Positions 1-9,299 of a stretch of DNA of 64,000 nt are shown here, piece after piece (position 1 is the first letter of the stretch; each line of letters begins with the position of its first letter). Below the pieces are notes generated by a model. That model was not told the DNA's origin. It ran no database searches and was given only the letters and a program-made list of their open reading frames with translations. Where the stretch lies: positions 1,240,001 to 1,304,000 of the forward strand of contig NZ_AP027130.1 in the NCBI RefSeq assembly GCF_027925145.1. The letters are read 5' to 3'. A program made the translations under genes and the position numbers. The DNA comes from Thermodesulfomicrobium sp. WS (GTDB lineage Bacteria; Desulfobacterota; Desulfovibrionia; Desulfovibrionales; Desulfomicrobiaceae).

Positions 1-1
1 A

Positions 2-925
2 GTCTACCACATGCAGATCAGTCCGTATTCCGTGGGCCCGTCGGACTTTGCCGGGGTGGTGCTCTCCTTTTGGGACGTTACCGCCTCGGTGCGCATGCGC
101 CAGGAGCTCTCCGTGTTGGAACATCGCCTGCGCGAGGCCATGCGCCTGGCGCGCCTGGGCTTTTGGGTGGGCCATGGGGTGGGGCTGGACCAATATTGGG
201 ACGAGGAGACCTTTGCCGTGTTCGGTCTGCCCCCCAAGAACGCCATGACCCTGACGGAGATCGTGGATCTCTTCGATGCCGAGTACCGGCCTTTGGTGCA
301 CGACGCCTTGTTCCGTCTGGGCAAGGAGCGCACACCGGTGGACATGATCGCCCGGTTGCGTGCGGACTTGGGCCCCAAATGGATCCGCATTCTGGGGCGC
401 TGGGAAGAGGACCCCAAAGGCCCTGAGGTGCGTGGGGTCTATCAGGACATCACCCACGTGCAGGAACTGCGCGAGCGCTTGGCGGTGCTGGAGCGCGGGC
501 AAGGCCGTGGGCATGAGAGCGTGTACCGCTATTTCTTCGACACCCTTGCCCACGGGGCCGTGATCCAGGACGCCCACGGCCGGATTGTGGATGCCAATCC
601 CGCGGCCGAGGCCATTTTGGGCCGCAGCCTTGCCGCCATGCAGGGTCGTACCTCCGAGGACGATGAGTGGCGGGCCATCCGTGAGGATGGCACCCCTTTT
701 CCCGGTGCCGAGCACCCGGCCATGGTGGCCTTGCGTGAGGGGCGAGAGGTCCTGGACGTGTCCATGGGCGTCTGGCGTCCGTCGGACCAGCGCTGGGTGT
801 GGATCCGCATCAACTCCTATCCGGTGTTCTGTGATGGCGAGTCTCGGCCCTGTCGGGTGTTCACCGTGTTCGAAGAGGTGCGTCCCCAGGAAACGGCGGG
901 GGCAGCGTCCAGGGAGCAGCGATGA
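2..925 (+). CDS. PAS-domain signalling protein, C-terminal part (5' end outside window)
   Basis: The reading frame is already open at the window edge, so only the C-terminal ~307 residues are visible and the first Met (position 11) is probably internal. Residues 1-30 look like the end of a PAS-type domain (GVVLSFWDVT, like the GVVLTF-DIT that closes PAS domains in CheB/CheR-PAS fusions). Two further PAS units follow at about residues 40-155 (PAS_3-like, ending in YQDITHVQEL) and 170-290 (FDTLAHGAVIQDAHGRIVDAN). No kinase or output domain follows. The stop overlaps the next start (ATGA), so it heads or belongs to the signalling operon. It could be the tail of a CheB/CheR-type methylesterase/methyltransferase fusion; that is inference from one motif. 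Confidence 0.75.
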   Translation, partial: VYHMQISPYSVGPSDFAGVVLSFWDVTASVRMRQELSVLEHRLREAMRLARLGFWVGHGVGLDQYWDEETFAVFGLPPKNAMTLTEIVDLFDAEYRPLVHDALFRLGKERTPVDMIARLRADLGPKWIRILGRWEEDPKGPEVRGVYQDITHVQELRERLAVLERGQGRGHESVYRYFFDTLAHGAVIQDAHGRIVDANPAAEAILGRSLAAMQGRTSEDDEWRAIREDGTPFPGAEHPAMVALREGREVLDVSMGVWRPSDQRWVWIRINSYPVFCDGESRPCRVFTVFEEVRPQETAGAASREQR

Positions 926-2655
926 GCGAGGCCAGACGTCAGCGTATCGATGCCTTGCGGCTCCGCGTGGAGTCCTTGGCGTGTGACGGCCGCATCAGCC
1001 CCGAGGACGCCGCGTTGGTAGAGGAACTGGTCACCGAGCTTGCGGTGTACAAGGGTGAGCTGGAGGTGCAAAACGAGACCCTGCGGGAGACTCTGGCGGA
1101 GCTGGAGGCCTCGCGCGCTCGTTTCCAGCGCCTCTTTCAGTATGCACCCATCGGCTATGCGGTGCTCGACGGCACCGGCGTGGTGTGCGAGGCCAACATC
1201 GCTTTGGCTGCCCTGGCAGACATGCCGCAGGCGCGGATCTGTGGTCGGCACTTTTCCCGATTGCTCGCCCCGGAAACGGTCCCGGCCTTTATCCTGCGTC
1301 TGCGTGAGGTGATGGCTCAGGGCGGGGAGCGCAGTGTGAACGCGGTGTTGGTCCACCAGGACGGCGCAAGCACGCCGGTACGTCTGGTGCTTTTTTGTGA
1401 CGCCGAAGCCTGCGCCGGGGAGAATACCCAGGTGCTGCTGGCGGTCATCGACATGACCCTGGTGCGGCGGCGGGAGGCCGAGCTCTCTGCCGCCCTGGAG
1501 GCGGCCAAGGCCGCGGACCGGGCCAAGAGTGAATTTTTGGCCACCATGAGCCACGAACTGCGCACCCCCCTCAATGGCATCCTGGGGATGCTCCAGCTTC
1601 TGGAAGGTACGGCCCTTTCCGAAGAGCAGCGTTTTTACGTGACCCAGGCCGGGGGCGCCTCCCGGCATTTGGTGCGGCTGCTTTCCGATGTCCTGGATTT
1701 TGCCCGTCTGGATACCGGGCGCCCGGAGCCGGTGGTGGAGCGTTTTGCCGTGCGCGAGGACGTGCTGGAGCCGGTGCAGGGAACCTTGGGCCTGGAAGCG
1801 GCGGGCAAAGGGCTTGCGCTGCGTCTGGAGACGGCCCCGGAACTTGCGCCCTGGTGGCGGGGAGACGGCAGCCGGCTGCGGCAAATCCTCCTCAATCTCG
1901 TGGGCAATGCCATCAAGTACACCTCCGAGGGCGAGGTCTCGGTGTGGGTGGAGGCATGTCCGCGGGGGCTGCGGCTCTGGGTGGAGGACACGGGCCCGGG
2001 CATGAGTGATGCCACCTTGGAGCGGCTCTTTGATCCCTTTTGCCGTGGCGAACAAACCCAGCGGACCAGTGGCGTCGGTCTCGGCATGGCCATCGTGGCC
2101 CGGCTGCTGCGCCTGATGGGCGGAAGCCTCTGCGTGGAGACTGCCCTCGGCCGGGGGACGCGCATGGTGGTGGTGGTGCCGGGCCAGCCCTTTGTGGGGC
2201 AGATGGATGCGGGGACCCCGCCTCGCCCCCAGCCGGTGACCGTGGGCCCCACCTGCGCGGGCCGGGTGCGGGTGCTGGTGGTGGAAGACGATGCCGTCAA
2301 CCGCCTGGTGGCGGTGCGGCTTTTGCGCTCTCAGAACTACGAGGTGCGCGAGGCCGTGAACGCTTCCGAGGCCCTTGCCTGGCTCGCGGAGGAGTGCTTC
2401 GACGTGGTGCTCATGGATGTGCAGATGCCGGGCATGGACGGCGTTGAAGCCACCCGCCGCATCCGCGAGTCCCAGACCCCGTATCGCCATATCCCCATCA
2501 TCGCCATGACCGCCCATGCCTTTGCCGAGGACCGGCAGCGGTTTCTTGCCGCAGGCATGGACGAGGTGCTCACCAAGCCCTTCGATATTTCCATGGTGCA
2601 GGCCACCATCTCCGCGGTATTGGCAACGCAGAGCATGAATAGGGAGCAGTCATGA
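922..2655 (+). CDS. Hybrid sensor histidine kinase (PAS-HisKA-HATPase-REC)
   Basis: 577 aa, apparently cytoplasmic (no membrane segment seen). A short coiled coil (about 35-65) leads into a PAS domain (65-190), then a HisKA dimerisation helix with the intact H-box [10 protein letters not shown] (phosphoacceptor H211), an HATPase_c domain with N-box [10 protein letters not shown] and DTGPGMS, and a C-terminal receiver with acidic cluster VVEDD and phosphorylatable D499 in [12 protein letters not shown]. This is a complete His-Asp hybrid kinase; phosphate would pass H211 to D499 and on to an HPt such as that of the gene at 4211. It overlaps both neighbours by 4 nt (ATGA), implying translational coupling. 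Ligand unknown. Confidence 0.9.
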   Translation: MSEARRQRIDALRLRVESLACDGRISPEDAALVEELVTELAVYKGELEVQNETLRETLAELEASRARFQRLFQYAPIGYAVLDGTGVVCEANIALAALADMPQARICGRHFSRLLAPETVPAFILRLREVMAQGGERSVNAVLVHQDGASTPVRLVLFCDAEACAGENTQVLLAVIDMTLVRRREAELSAALEAAKAADRAKSEFLATMSHELRTPLNGILGMLQLLEGTALSEEQRFYVTQAGGASRHLVRLLSDVLDFARLDTGRPEPVVERFAVREDVLEPVQGTLGLEAAGKGLALRLETAPELAPWWRGDGSRLRQILLNLVGNAIKYTSEGEVSVWVEACPRGLRLWVEDTGPGMSDATLERLFDPFCRGEQTQRTSGVGLGMAIVARLLRLMGGSLCVETALGRGTRMVVVVPGQPFVGQMDAGTPPRPQPVTVGPTCAGRVRVLVVEDDAVNRLVAVRLLRSQNYEVREAVNASEALAWLAEECFDVVLMDVQMPGMDGVEATRRIRESQTPYRHIPIIAMTAHAFAEDRQRFLAAGMDEVLTKPFDISMVQATISAVLATQSMNREQS

Positions 2656-4202
2656 AGAGCTACCGCAGCATGTCTGCCGAGGAGTTGGCGCAGCTCGTCC
2701 AAAGTGAAGGCGTGCCGGAGCATGTGCGCCAGGTGATGCTGGAGATCCTCTGGGAGCTCAAACAATATGAGGAGGAGCTGCGTATCCAAAACGAGGAACT
2801 GCGTCGGGCGGCCTTGGAACTGGAAACCATGGCCGAGCGCTACACCACGCTTTTCCATTCCGCCCCCTTGGGGCTTGCGGTGGTGGACGCCCATGGACTG
2901 GTGCGTCGGGCCAATGCGGCCCTGCTCGCACTCTTGGGGACCACGCGGCAGGAGGTGGAAGGGCATCCCATCACGGTCTTTGTGCACCGCAAGAGTCACG
3001 GCGTGTGGATGCAGCAGCTTGCCCAGGCGGCAGGGGGCTATAGCACCCGCGAGCGGCTCCTGCTTGCCCCGGACGAGCATCCTGTGTTGGCGAGCCTTGG
3101 TCCCGTCGGAGCGGACGAATTCCTGCTCACCCTGGTGGACCAAGGCGCGGAAGAAGCGGCGCGGGAAGATCAACGCCGCGCCTTGGCCAGCTTCCACACC
3201 CTCGTGGAGCGCACGCCCTTGGGGCTGTGCATCACCAATCCCCAGGGCATCTTCGAGTACGTGAACCCTGCCTATTGCCGCTTGTACGGCTATAGCGCCG
3301 AGGAACTTGTGGGCCAGCATTTCACCCTGGTGGTGCCGGAAACGCAGCGGGCGGAACTGATTGCCCTGCACGACCGCTTCATCGCCGGCGAGGCGGAACT
3401 GCGCGGCGAGTGGGAGGTGGTGCGCAAGGACGGCCAGCGGCTGCATATCCTCGCCGATGCCGCCCGCATCGAAGGCGAGGACGGCGCCCCGCGCAAGGTG
3501 ACTTTTGTCATGGACATCACCGAACGTGTGGCTGCCGAGCGTTTGCGCCAGGAGATCGAGGCCATCGTGCGCCATGACTTGCGCGCCCCCCTTTCGGGTA
3601 TCGTGGGACTCACCCCGTTGCTTTTGGAAGACACCAATCTCACCGACGAACAGCGCGAGATGCTTTTGGCCATCCACAAGGCGGGCCGCCGCATGATGCG
3701 TATGCTGAGCGAGTCCGTGTCCTTGGTGGCCATGGAGCGCGGCACCTATACGCTTGCGCCCCAGGCCGTGGATCTCATGGGAGTCCTTGATGAGGTGGTT
3801 GCCGACCTGGAGGAATTGCGGCGGCGCAAGCATATCGAGATCACTATCCTCCAGTGTTGTGAAACCACCCAATGTCCCGTGCTCGGCGAAGAGGCCCTGC
3901 TCTATTCCATCTGCGCCAATTTGCTGCGAAATGCCTTGGAAGCCTCGCCGCAGGGGGCAACGGTGGAGGCGCATATCCGCTGTGGGCCCCAGGTGCTGCT
4001 CACGGTGAAGAATCCGGGTTCCATCCCTGAGGACTTTCTCCCCCGTATCTTCGACAAGTTCGCCACCTGGGGCAAAAAGGGCGGAACCGGTCTGGGGACC
4101 TATAGCGCCCGGCTCATGGCCCGCACCATGGGTGGGGACGTGGTGGTGGCGAGCAGCGAAGGCGAGGTATGCTTTACGGCGATCCTTCCTTCTGCGGTGT
4201 GA
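2652..4202 (+). CDS. PAS-PAS sensor histidine kinase
   Basis: 516 aa, soluble. An N-terminal helical segment (1-60, EEELRIQNEELRRAALELE) resembles that of the upstream kinase, suggesting duplication. Two PAS domains follow (about 65-165 and 175-295; the second ends in TFVMDITERVAAE), then an H-box RHDLRAPLSGI (H308) and an HATPase_c domain whose G-box is GTGLGTYSARLMA. There is no receiver, so the phosphoryl group must go to another protein's receiver, plausibly in this cluster. The start overlaps the preceding gene by 4 nt; the stop lies 8 nt before the next start. Confidence 0.9.
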   Translation: MKSYRSMSAEELAQLVQSEGVPEHVRQVMLEILWELKQYEEELRIQNEELRRAALELETMAERYTTLFHSAPLGLAVVDAHGLVRRANAALLALLGTTRQEVEGHPITVFVHRKSHGVWMQQLAQAAGGYSTRERLLLAPDEHPVLASLGPVGADEFLLTLVDQGAEEAAREDQRRALASFHTLVERTPLGLCITNPQGIFEYVNPAYCRLYGYSAEELVGQHFTLVVPETQRAELIALHDRFIAGEAELRGEWEVVRKDGQRLHILADAARIEGEDGAPRKVTFVMDITERVAAERLRQEIEAIVRHDLRAPLSGIVGLTPLLLEDTNLTDEQREMLLAIHKAGRRMMRMLSESVSLVAMERGTYTLAPQAVDLMGVLDEVVADLEELRRRKHIEITILQCCETTQCPVLGEEALLYSICANLLRNALEASPQGATVEAHIRCGPQVLLTVKNPGSIPEDFLPRIFDKFATWGKKGGTGLGTYSARLMARTMGGDVVVASSEGEVCFTAILPSAV

Positions 4203-4210
4203 GGTGCGCC

Positions 4211-7039
4211 ATGGAAGATTCTCCGTCTGCTGCCAATCTGGACGACGCAGTGTCGCAACCTCAGAGGATCGGGGATGATGCGGCCGTCATCGCCGGCTTG
4301 GAGGCCCATGTGCGCCTGTTGCGCCAGGAAGTGCAGCGGGTGCGGGAGCAGGGCGTGCTGTGCAGTGCCCTGATGGCCGAATCCCCGGTGGGGATTGCCG
4401 TGTATTCCGCCTTGCAGGGCGGCGAGGACTTCGTGTTCGTGGACCTCAATCCCGCGGGCCAGCGTTTGGTGGACATGAGTCGGGACCAGGTGGTGGGGCG
4501 CTGTCTCTCGGAGCTCTTTCCCGGGGTGCGGGCCATGGGCTTGCTGGACGCCCTGGAGGCGGCTTGGCGTACGGGGGAGCCCCAGCGTCTTCCCCCTCGG
4601 GAATACCGGGATCGGCGCATTCGGCTATGGGCGGAGAATCACGTGGTGCGCCTCTCTACGGGGCATGTGGCCAGCTTTTTCCTGGACGTCTCGGCGTGGA
4701 TATGGCGCCGCGTGGAGGATGGCCGGGGCATAGTCCGGTTCCGCCGGCTGTACCAGCGTCTCCATGAAGGTTTTTGTTTCGTGAATCACCTGGGCCAAGT
4801 GGTGGAGGCCAATCCCGCCCTGGAGGCCCTTTTGGGCGTGGCCCCGGGCGGGCTTGAGGGCCGCCGCTGGCAGGAGTTGGTGTCCCCTGCGGGCCACGAG
4901 GTGATGGCCATCATTGCCCGTCTTCTGGAAGAGCGCGGTTCGTCGCCGGCCATGGAACTGGAGCTTCTGGGCAGCGCCGGGCCGGTGCCGGTGCATCTGT
5001 CCGCCTACCGGGAAGAGGACGGCTGGTGGGCCATGGTGCGCGACGCCTCCGAGGCGCGGCGCCTGCGCGAGGTGATCGCCTGGCGGCACTTGGAAGCAAC
5101 CACCCTGGCGGATCTCTCCCAGTCCTTGCTGACCTGCGAGGACCTGCGCGAGCTGGGGCGGCGCGTGGTGGAGGCGGCGGTACGCCTCACGGACAGCCGT
5201 TACGGCTTTGCAGGGTATGTGCGCGAGGATGGCGCCCTGGTGTCGTCGGCCAGCTCGCTCTCCATGCAGCAGTGCGCCATGAAGGACCACGATCTGGTGT
5301 TCAGCGGGGTCCGTGGCCTGTGGGCCGAGGCGATGCATACCGGTGCCATGGTGGTGGTGGATGACCTCGCGTCCCATCCCTTGGCGCGGGGGCTTCCTGA
5401 AGGGCATGTGCCCATCACCAATTTTTGCGCCTATCCTGTGGTGGATGCCGGCCGGGTGGTGGGAGAGATCGCCGTGGCCAATGCCGCCCAGGGGTACCGG
5501 CACGAGCGGGTGGAGTCAGTGCTTGCGCGCCTGGCCACGGTGTATGCCCTGGCCCTGCGCCGCGCTCGTGAGGGGGAAGCCCTGCAGCGCGCCCAAGCAC
5601 GCATCCAGCAGGAGACGGCCGCGACGTCCGGGCAGGTGCGGCAGATGGTGGAGCGGCTCCTGGTGCCGGTGCAGATCTTGATGGAATTGGCCTCCTCTTT
5701 GGAAGACCGGCAATGGGATCCACGCACCCGCGGCTATGTGGAAGGCATCGGCGAATGCGCCCGCGGTCTTCTGCGGAGCCTGCAGCAGGCCGAGCTGGCC
5801 TTCGGCCAGGAGATTCGCCTGGACGAAGCGGTCTTTGACCTCCCGGACGCCCTCAAGGACCTCGTGCGCCGCCAGATGCCGCTGTGGACCGCCAAGGGCC
5901 TCAGCCTGCACTTGGCCCTGGAGCCGACAGTCCCCCAGTGGGTGCGGGCGGATATGGGGAGCATCCTGCTGATGCTCGAGCAGCTTTTGGCCAATGCCCT
6001 GAATCATACCCAAAGCGGCGGGGCCCGCCTGGCGGTCTTTGCCCGGCCTTCGGCAGAGGTCCAGGACCGCATCGAGATCCGCATGTGCGTGGAGGACTCG
6101 GGTCTCGGTATCTCCGAGGCCCAGCAGGCGAGTATCGCCGCCTTTTTTCTCCAAGGAAAGGGCGAGGGCGTTGGCACGGGCCTCACCGTAGTGCGCCGCA
6201 TTCTCACGGCCCTGGAGGGGACGATCCAATTCTCCAGCAGGCTCGGGCATGGGACCGTGGTCTGCGTGACCATTCCCCTGTATCGGGCTCAGCCGCTGCA
6301 GGATGCCCCTGCGGTGTTGGTGGTGGATGACGAGCCCTTGCAGCGGGATCTGCTCCGCCGGCTGCTGTTGGGGTTGGGAAGATTTGCCATTCGCGAGGTG
6401 GAAAGCGGGGCCGCTGCCCTCCGGGTTCTGGCCCAAGAGCCGGTGCACATGGTGCTGGTGGATATGGATCTTGCGGATATGTCGGGCCTGGAGGTGGCCC
6501 GGATCCTGCGGGAGCGCGAACATGCCGCCGGGCAATCGCCCGTGCCGGTGTTTCTGGTGACCGGGTTCGCCCCTGAGGAGCTCCCGGACACGCACCATCC
6601 CCAGTGGGGGCCCTTGGTGCAGGGCGTGCTCCAGAAACCGGTGCCGGTGGACAAGCTGCGGACTGCCCTGGAACAGGCAGGTTTGCCTGTGGATGCGCCA
6701 TGGGACGACGCCGACGCCTTGGCGCAATTGGGCGGAGACCTTCAGCTTCTGAACGATCTGCGCCGGATGTTCGCCGCCGAGGCGCCCCAGCGCCTCTCCG
6801 AAGGGCGCGCGGCCCTGGAACGCGGCGATCTTGCCACGGCCCTGCGCATGTTTCATGCGCTCAAAGGCAATGCCGCCACCATCGGCGCCACGGAAGTGAG
6901 CACACTGGCCCGCGCCGTCCATGATGCCCTGCGTTTGGGGCAGGTCAACGAGGCGGTGTCTTTGCTGCCTGCCCTGCAGACCGCCTTGGATCGCGTGGGC
7001 ATGGTCCTTAAGGAGAAGCCCCATGAGTCCACTCTATAG
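4211..7039 (+). CDS. Hybrid PAS-GAF kinase-like protein with REC and HPt, phosphoacceptor His apparently replaced by Glu
   Basis: 942 aa from the ATG at 4211; an upstream in-frame ATG at 4169 lies inside the previous gene. Order: two PAS-like domains (about 30-150 and 170-290), GAF (about 300-440), a HisKA-like helical pair, HATPase_c with N-box LLANALNHT and DSGLGIS, a receiver (D751 in VLVDMDLADM, Lys in LQKPVPV), and a C-terminal HPt with FHALKGNAATIG (H882). Where SHELRTPLN is expected, the helix reads VERLLVPVQ, which puts Glu481 at the histidine position. It therefore probably cannot autophosphorylate in the usual way and may act as an acceptor/phosphorelay hub using D751 and H882. It overlaps the next gene by 17 nt. 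Confidence 0.85.
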   Translation: MEDSPSAANLDDAVSQPQRIGDDAAVIAGLEAHVRLLRQEVQRVREQGVLCSALMAESPVGIAVYSALQGGEDFVFVDLNPAGQRLVDMSRDQVVGRCLSELFPGVRAMGLLDALEAAWRTGEPQRLPPREYRDRRIRLWAENHVVRLSTGHVASFFLDVSAWIWRRVEDGRGIVRFRRLYQRLHEGFCFVNHLGQVVEANPALEALLGVAPGGLEGRRWQELVSPAGHEVMAIIARLLEERGSSPAMELELLGSAGPVPVHLSAYREEDGWWAMVRDASEARRLREVIAWRHLEATTLADLSQSLLTCEDLRELGRRVVEAAVRLTDSRYGFAGYVREDGALVSSASSLSMQQCAMKDHDLVFSGVRGLWAEAMHTGAMVVVDDLASHPLARGLPEGHVPITNFCAYPVVDAGRVVGEIAVANAAQGYRHERVESVLARLATVYALALRRAREGEALQRAQARIQQETAATSGQVRQMVERLLVPVQILMELASSLEDRQWDPRTRGYVEGIGECARGLLRSLQQAELAFGQEIRLDEAVFDLPDALKDLVRRQMPLWTAKGLSLHLALEPTVPQWVRADMGSILLMLEQLLANALNHTQSGGARLAVFARPSAEVQDRIEIRMCVEDSGLGISEAQQASIAAFFLQGKGEGVGTGLTVVRRILTALEGTIQFSSRLGHGTVVCVTIPLYRAQPLQDAPAVLVVDDEPLQRDLLRRLLLGLGRFAIREVESGAAALRVLAQEPVHMVLVDMDLADMSGLEVARILREREHAAGQSPVPVFLVTGFAPEELPDTHHPQWGPLVQGVLQKPVPVDKLRTALEQAGLPVDAPWDDADALAQLGGDLQLLNDLRRMFAAEAPQRLSEGRAALERGDLATALRMFHALKGNAATIGATEVSTLARAVHDALRLGQVNEAVSLLPALQTALDRVGMVLKEKPHESTL

Positions 7040-9293
7040 TCTTGCGCATCGCCATGACCGTACCCCGCGGGTGCTCATCGTGGATGACGAAGCCTTTTAC
7101 CGCACCCAGCTCTCGCGCATGGTGGAAGGCTTCGGCTACCAATGGGTGGCGGTGGCTTCCGGCGAGGAGGCCTTGGATATATTGGACCGCAGCTTCGATG
7201 TGGTGCTTTTGGACGTGCTCATGCCCGGGCTCGACGGCTACGAGACCCTCAAGACCATCCGCGGACTGCCCGAGGTCAAGGATATCCCGGTGATCATGGT
7301 CACCAGCCTCGACGACCTGGCCACGGAACTGCGCGCCGTGGAGCTGGGGGCCAACGACTACGTCACCAAGCCGGTACGCCATTTGGAGCTGCGCCTGCGC
7401 GTGGCCAATTGGATCCGCATGAAGGCCATGGCGGACGAGAACTATGATGTCCGCCGCCACTTGGAAGGGGTGGTGCTGGAGCTGGAGCGCTCCCAGGCGC
7501 ATGTGCGCGAACTGCTCGAAGAGCGCACCCGGCGTCTGGCCCACGCCCAGGATGCGCTGGAGCAGGAGCGGATCTCCCTGGAGGAGACGCGGCTGCAGCT
7601 GCGCCTGCTGGACACAGTGCTCTTGCACTCCTTGCAGGGCATTACCATCACCGATGCCCAGGGCACCATCGTGCGCGTCAATCCGGCCTTTACCGCCATT
7701 ACCGGCTATAGCGCCGAGGAGGCCATTGGCCAGAATCCGCGGATCCTCAAGTCCCATGTGCATCCGCCCGAGTTTTATGCCAACATGTGGCGCACGCTGC
7801 GCGAGACCGGCTTTTGGACCGGCGAGATCTGGAACCGCAAAAAGAGCGGCGAGGTCTATCCGGAGCGCCTCACCATCACCGCATTTGCCGACGATCAAGG
7901 CCGGGTGACCCACTACGTGGCCATCTTTCATGATATCTCCGAATACAAGCGCCAAGAGGAACGGCTGCGCTTTCAGGAGTTCCATGACCTGCTCACCGGC
8001 CTGCCCAACCGCGCCCTGTTTTTGGACCGCCTGCGCAAGAATCTGTCCGTCGGCAGGCCCGCTGCGGTGTTCTTCGTGGACGTGGACAATTTTCTCCACG
8101 TCAACGAAAGCTTGGGGTACACCGCTGGCGACGAGGTGCTGCGGGTGGTGAGCAAGCGTCTGGCCGCAGCAGTGGGGCCGGAGCATACCGTGGCGCGTCT
8201 GGCCGGTGACGAATTCGGCGTGCTGGTGCTCGGCCTTTCCCGCACCGAGGACGCCCTGCCCCTCGGCGATCGTCTCCTTCGAGCCTTCCAGCGCCCCATT
8301 GTCGTGGCGGGGGAGTCTGTGGTGCTTAGCGCGAGCATCGGGGTGGCCTTGGCCCCCCAGGACGCCACCGAGGCCGAGGGCCTCCTCGGCCGGGCCGAGA
8401 TGGCCATGCTGCGCATCAAAAAGAGCGGCAAGAATCAGCTCATGTTCTTTGACCCCGAATTGGCGGAGCGGGCGGGATTGCGGCTCAAGCGGGAGATGGA
8501 CGTGCGCCGGGGCATGGATGCCGGGGAGTTCGTCATGTACTACCAGCCCAAGATCCGTCTTGCCGACGGCGCCATCGCCGGCTTCGAGGCCCTGGTGCGC
8601 TGGCGGCGGCCGGACGGCTCCATGGTACCGCCGGGTGAGTTCATCCCCCTGTGCGAGGAGACCGGGCTCATTGTGGACTTGGGCGAGCACATCCTGCGTC
8701 TGGTATGCCAGGACATGGGCATCATGGCCCGACATTTGCCCACGGTCCTGCCGGTGGCCTTCAACGTCTCGGCCGTGCAGTTCGACCAGCCGCAGTTTGT
8801 GGAAACCCTGGAGCGGACCGTTGCTGCCTTTGGCGTGCCCCCGCACCTGCTGGAAGTGGAGATCACCGAGACGAGCATCATGCGCGATTTCGGCCAGGCT
8901 TTGGCCCGGCTGGAGCGCTTGGCCTCTTTGGGGTTTCGCTTGCATCTTGATGATTTCGGCACGGGATACGCCTCCTTGGGCTATCTCAAGCAGCTGCCCA
9001 TCCACGTGCTCAAAATCGATCAAAGCTTCATGCGCGGCATCCCCGGCGACCCCAAGGACGAGCGTCTGGTGCGCACCATCATCGACTTGGGCCGCAACTT
9101 CGCCCTGACGGTGCTGGCCGAGGGGGTGGAGACCGCCGCGCAGGTGGCGTTCTTGCGCAAGGGCGGCTGCGACGAGGCCCAGGGCTACTTCTTTGCCCGC
9201 CCCATGCCCCTCGATGAGGCCCTGGCCTTTGTGCGCACTTGTCCCACCTGTCTTCTGGCAGAAGCAGAGTCGGCTTCTTTGGGGGATGGCTGA
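7023..9293 (+). CDS. Response regulator with PAS, GGDEF and EAL domains (cyclic di-GMP turnover)
   Basis: 756 aa. The start at 7023 is chosen because AAGGAGAA sits just upstream and the receiver begins directly after it. REC at 10-130 (D64 in VLLDVLMPGLDG), a coiled coil (140-190), PAS (195-320, ending in HDISEYK), GGDEF (330-490) with the catalytic variant AGDEF at 394-398, and EAL (505-750) with E522-A-L, EITETS, DDFGTGYASLG and AEGVET. Key residues of both catalytic domains are present, so it could synthesise and/or degrade c-di-GMP, gated by phosphorylation of D64 from the upstream kinases. Last gene of the signalling run; its stop is only 6 nt from the stop of convergent cbiA. Confidence 0.93.
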   Translation: MSPLYSLAHRHDRTPRVLIVDDEAFYRTQLSRMVEGFGYQWVAVASGEEALDILDRSFDVVLLDVLMPGLDGYETLKTIRGLPEVKDIPVIMVTSLDDLATELRAVELGANDYVTKPVRHLELRLRVANWIRMKAMADENYDVRRHLEGVVLELERSQAHVRELLEERTRRLAHAQDALEQERISLEETRLQLRLLDTVLLHSLQGITITDAQGTIVRVNPAFTAITGYSAEEAIGQNPRILKSHVHPPEFYANMWRTLRETGFWTGEIWNRKKSGEVYPERLTITAFADDQGRVTHYVAIFHDISEYKRQEERLRFQEFHDLLTGLPNRALFLDRLRKNLSVGRPAAVFFVDVDNFLHVNESLGYTAGDEVLRVVSKRLAAAVGPEHTVARLAGDEFGVLVLGLSRTEDALPLGDRLLRAFQRPIVVAGESVVLSASIGVALAPQDATEAEGLLGRAEMAMLRIKKSGKNQLMFFDPELAERAGLRLKREMDVRRGMDAGEFVMYYQPKIRLADGAIAGFEALVRWRRPDGSMVPPGEFIPLCEETGLIVDLGEHILRLVCQDMGIMARHLPTVLPVAFNVSAVQFDQPQFVETLERTVAAFGVPPHLLEVEITETSIMRDFGQALARLERLASLGFRLHLDDFGTGYASLGYLKQLPIHVLKIDQSFMRGIPGDPKDERLVRTIIDLGRNFALTVLAEGVETAAQVAFLRKGGCDEAQGYFFARPMPLDEALAFVRTCPTCLLAEAESASLGDG

Positions 9294-9299
9294 CGTCCT

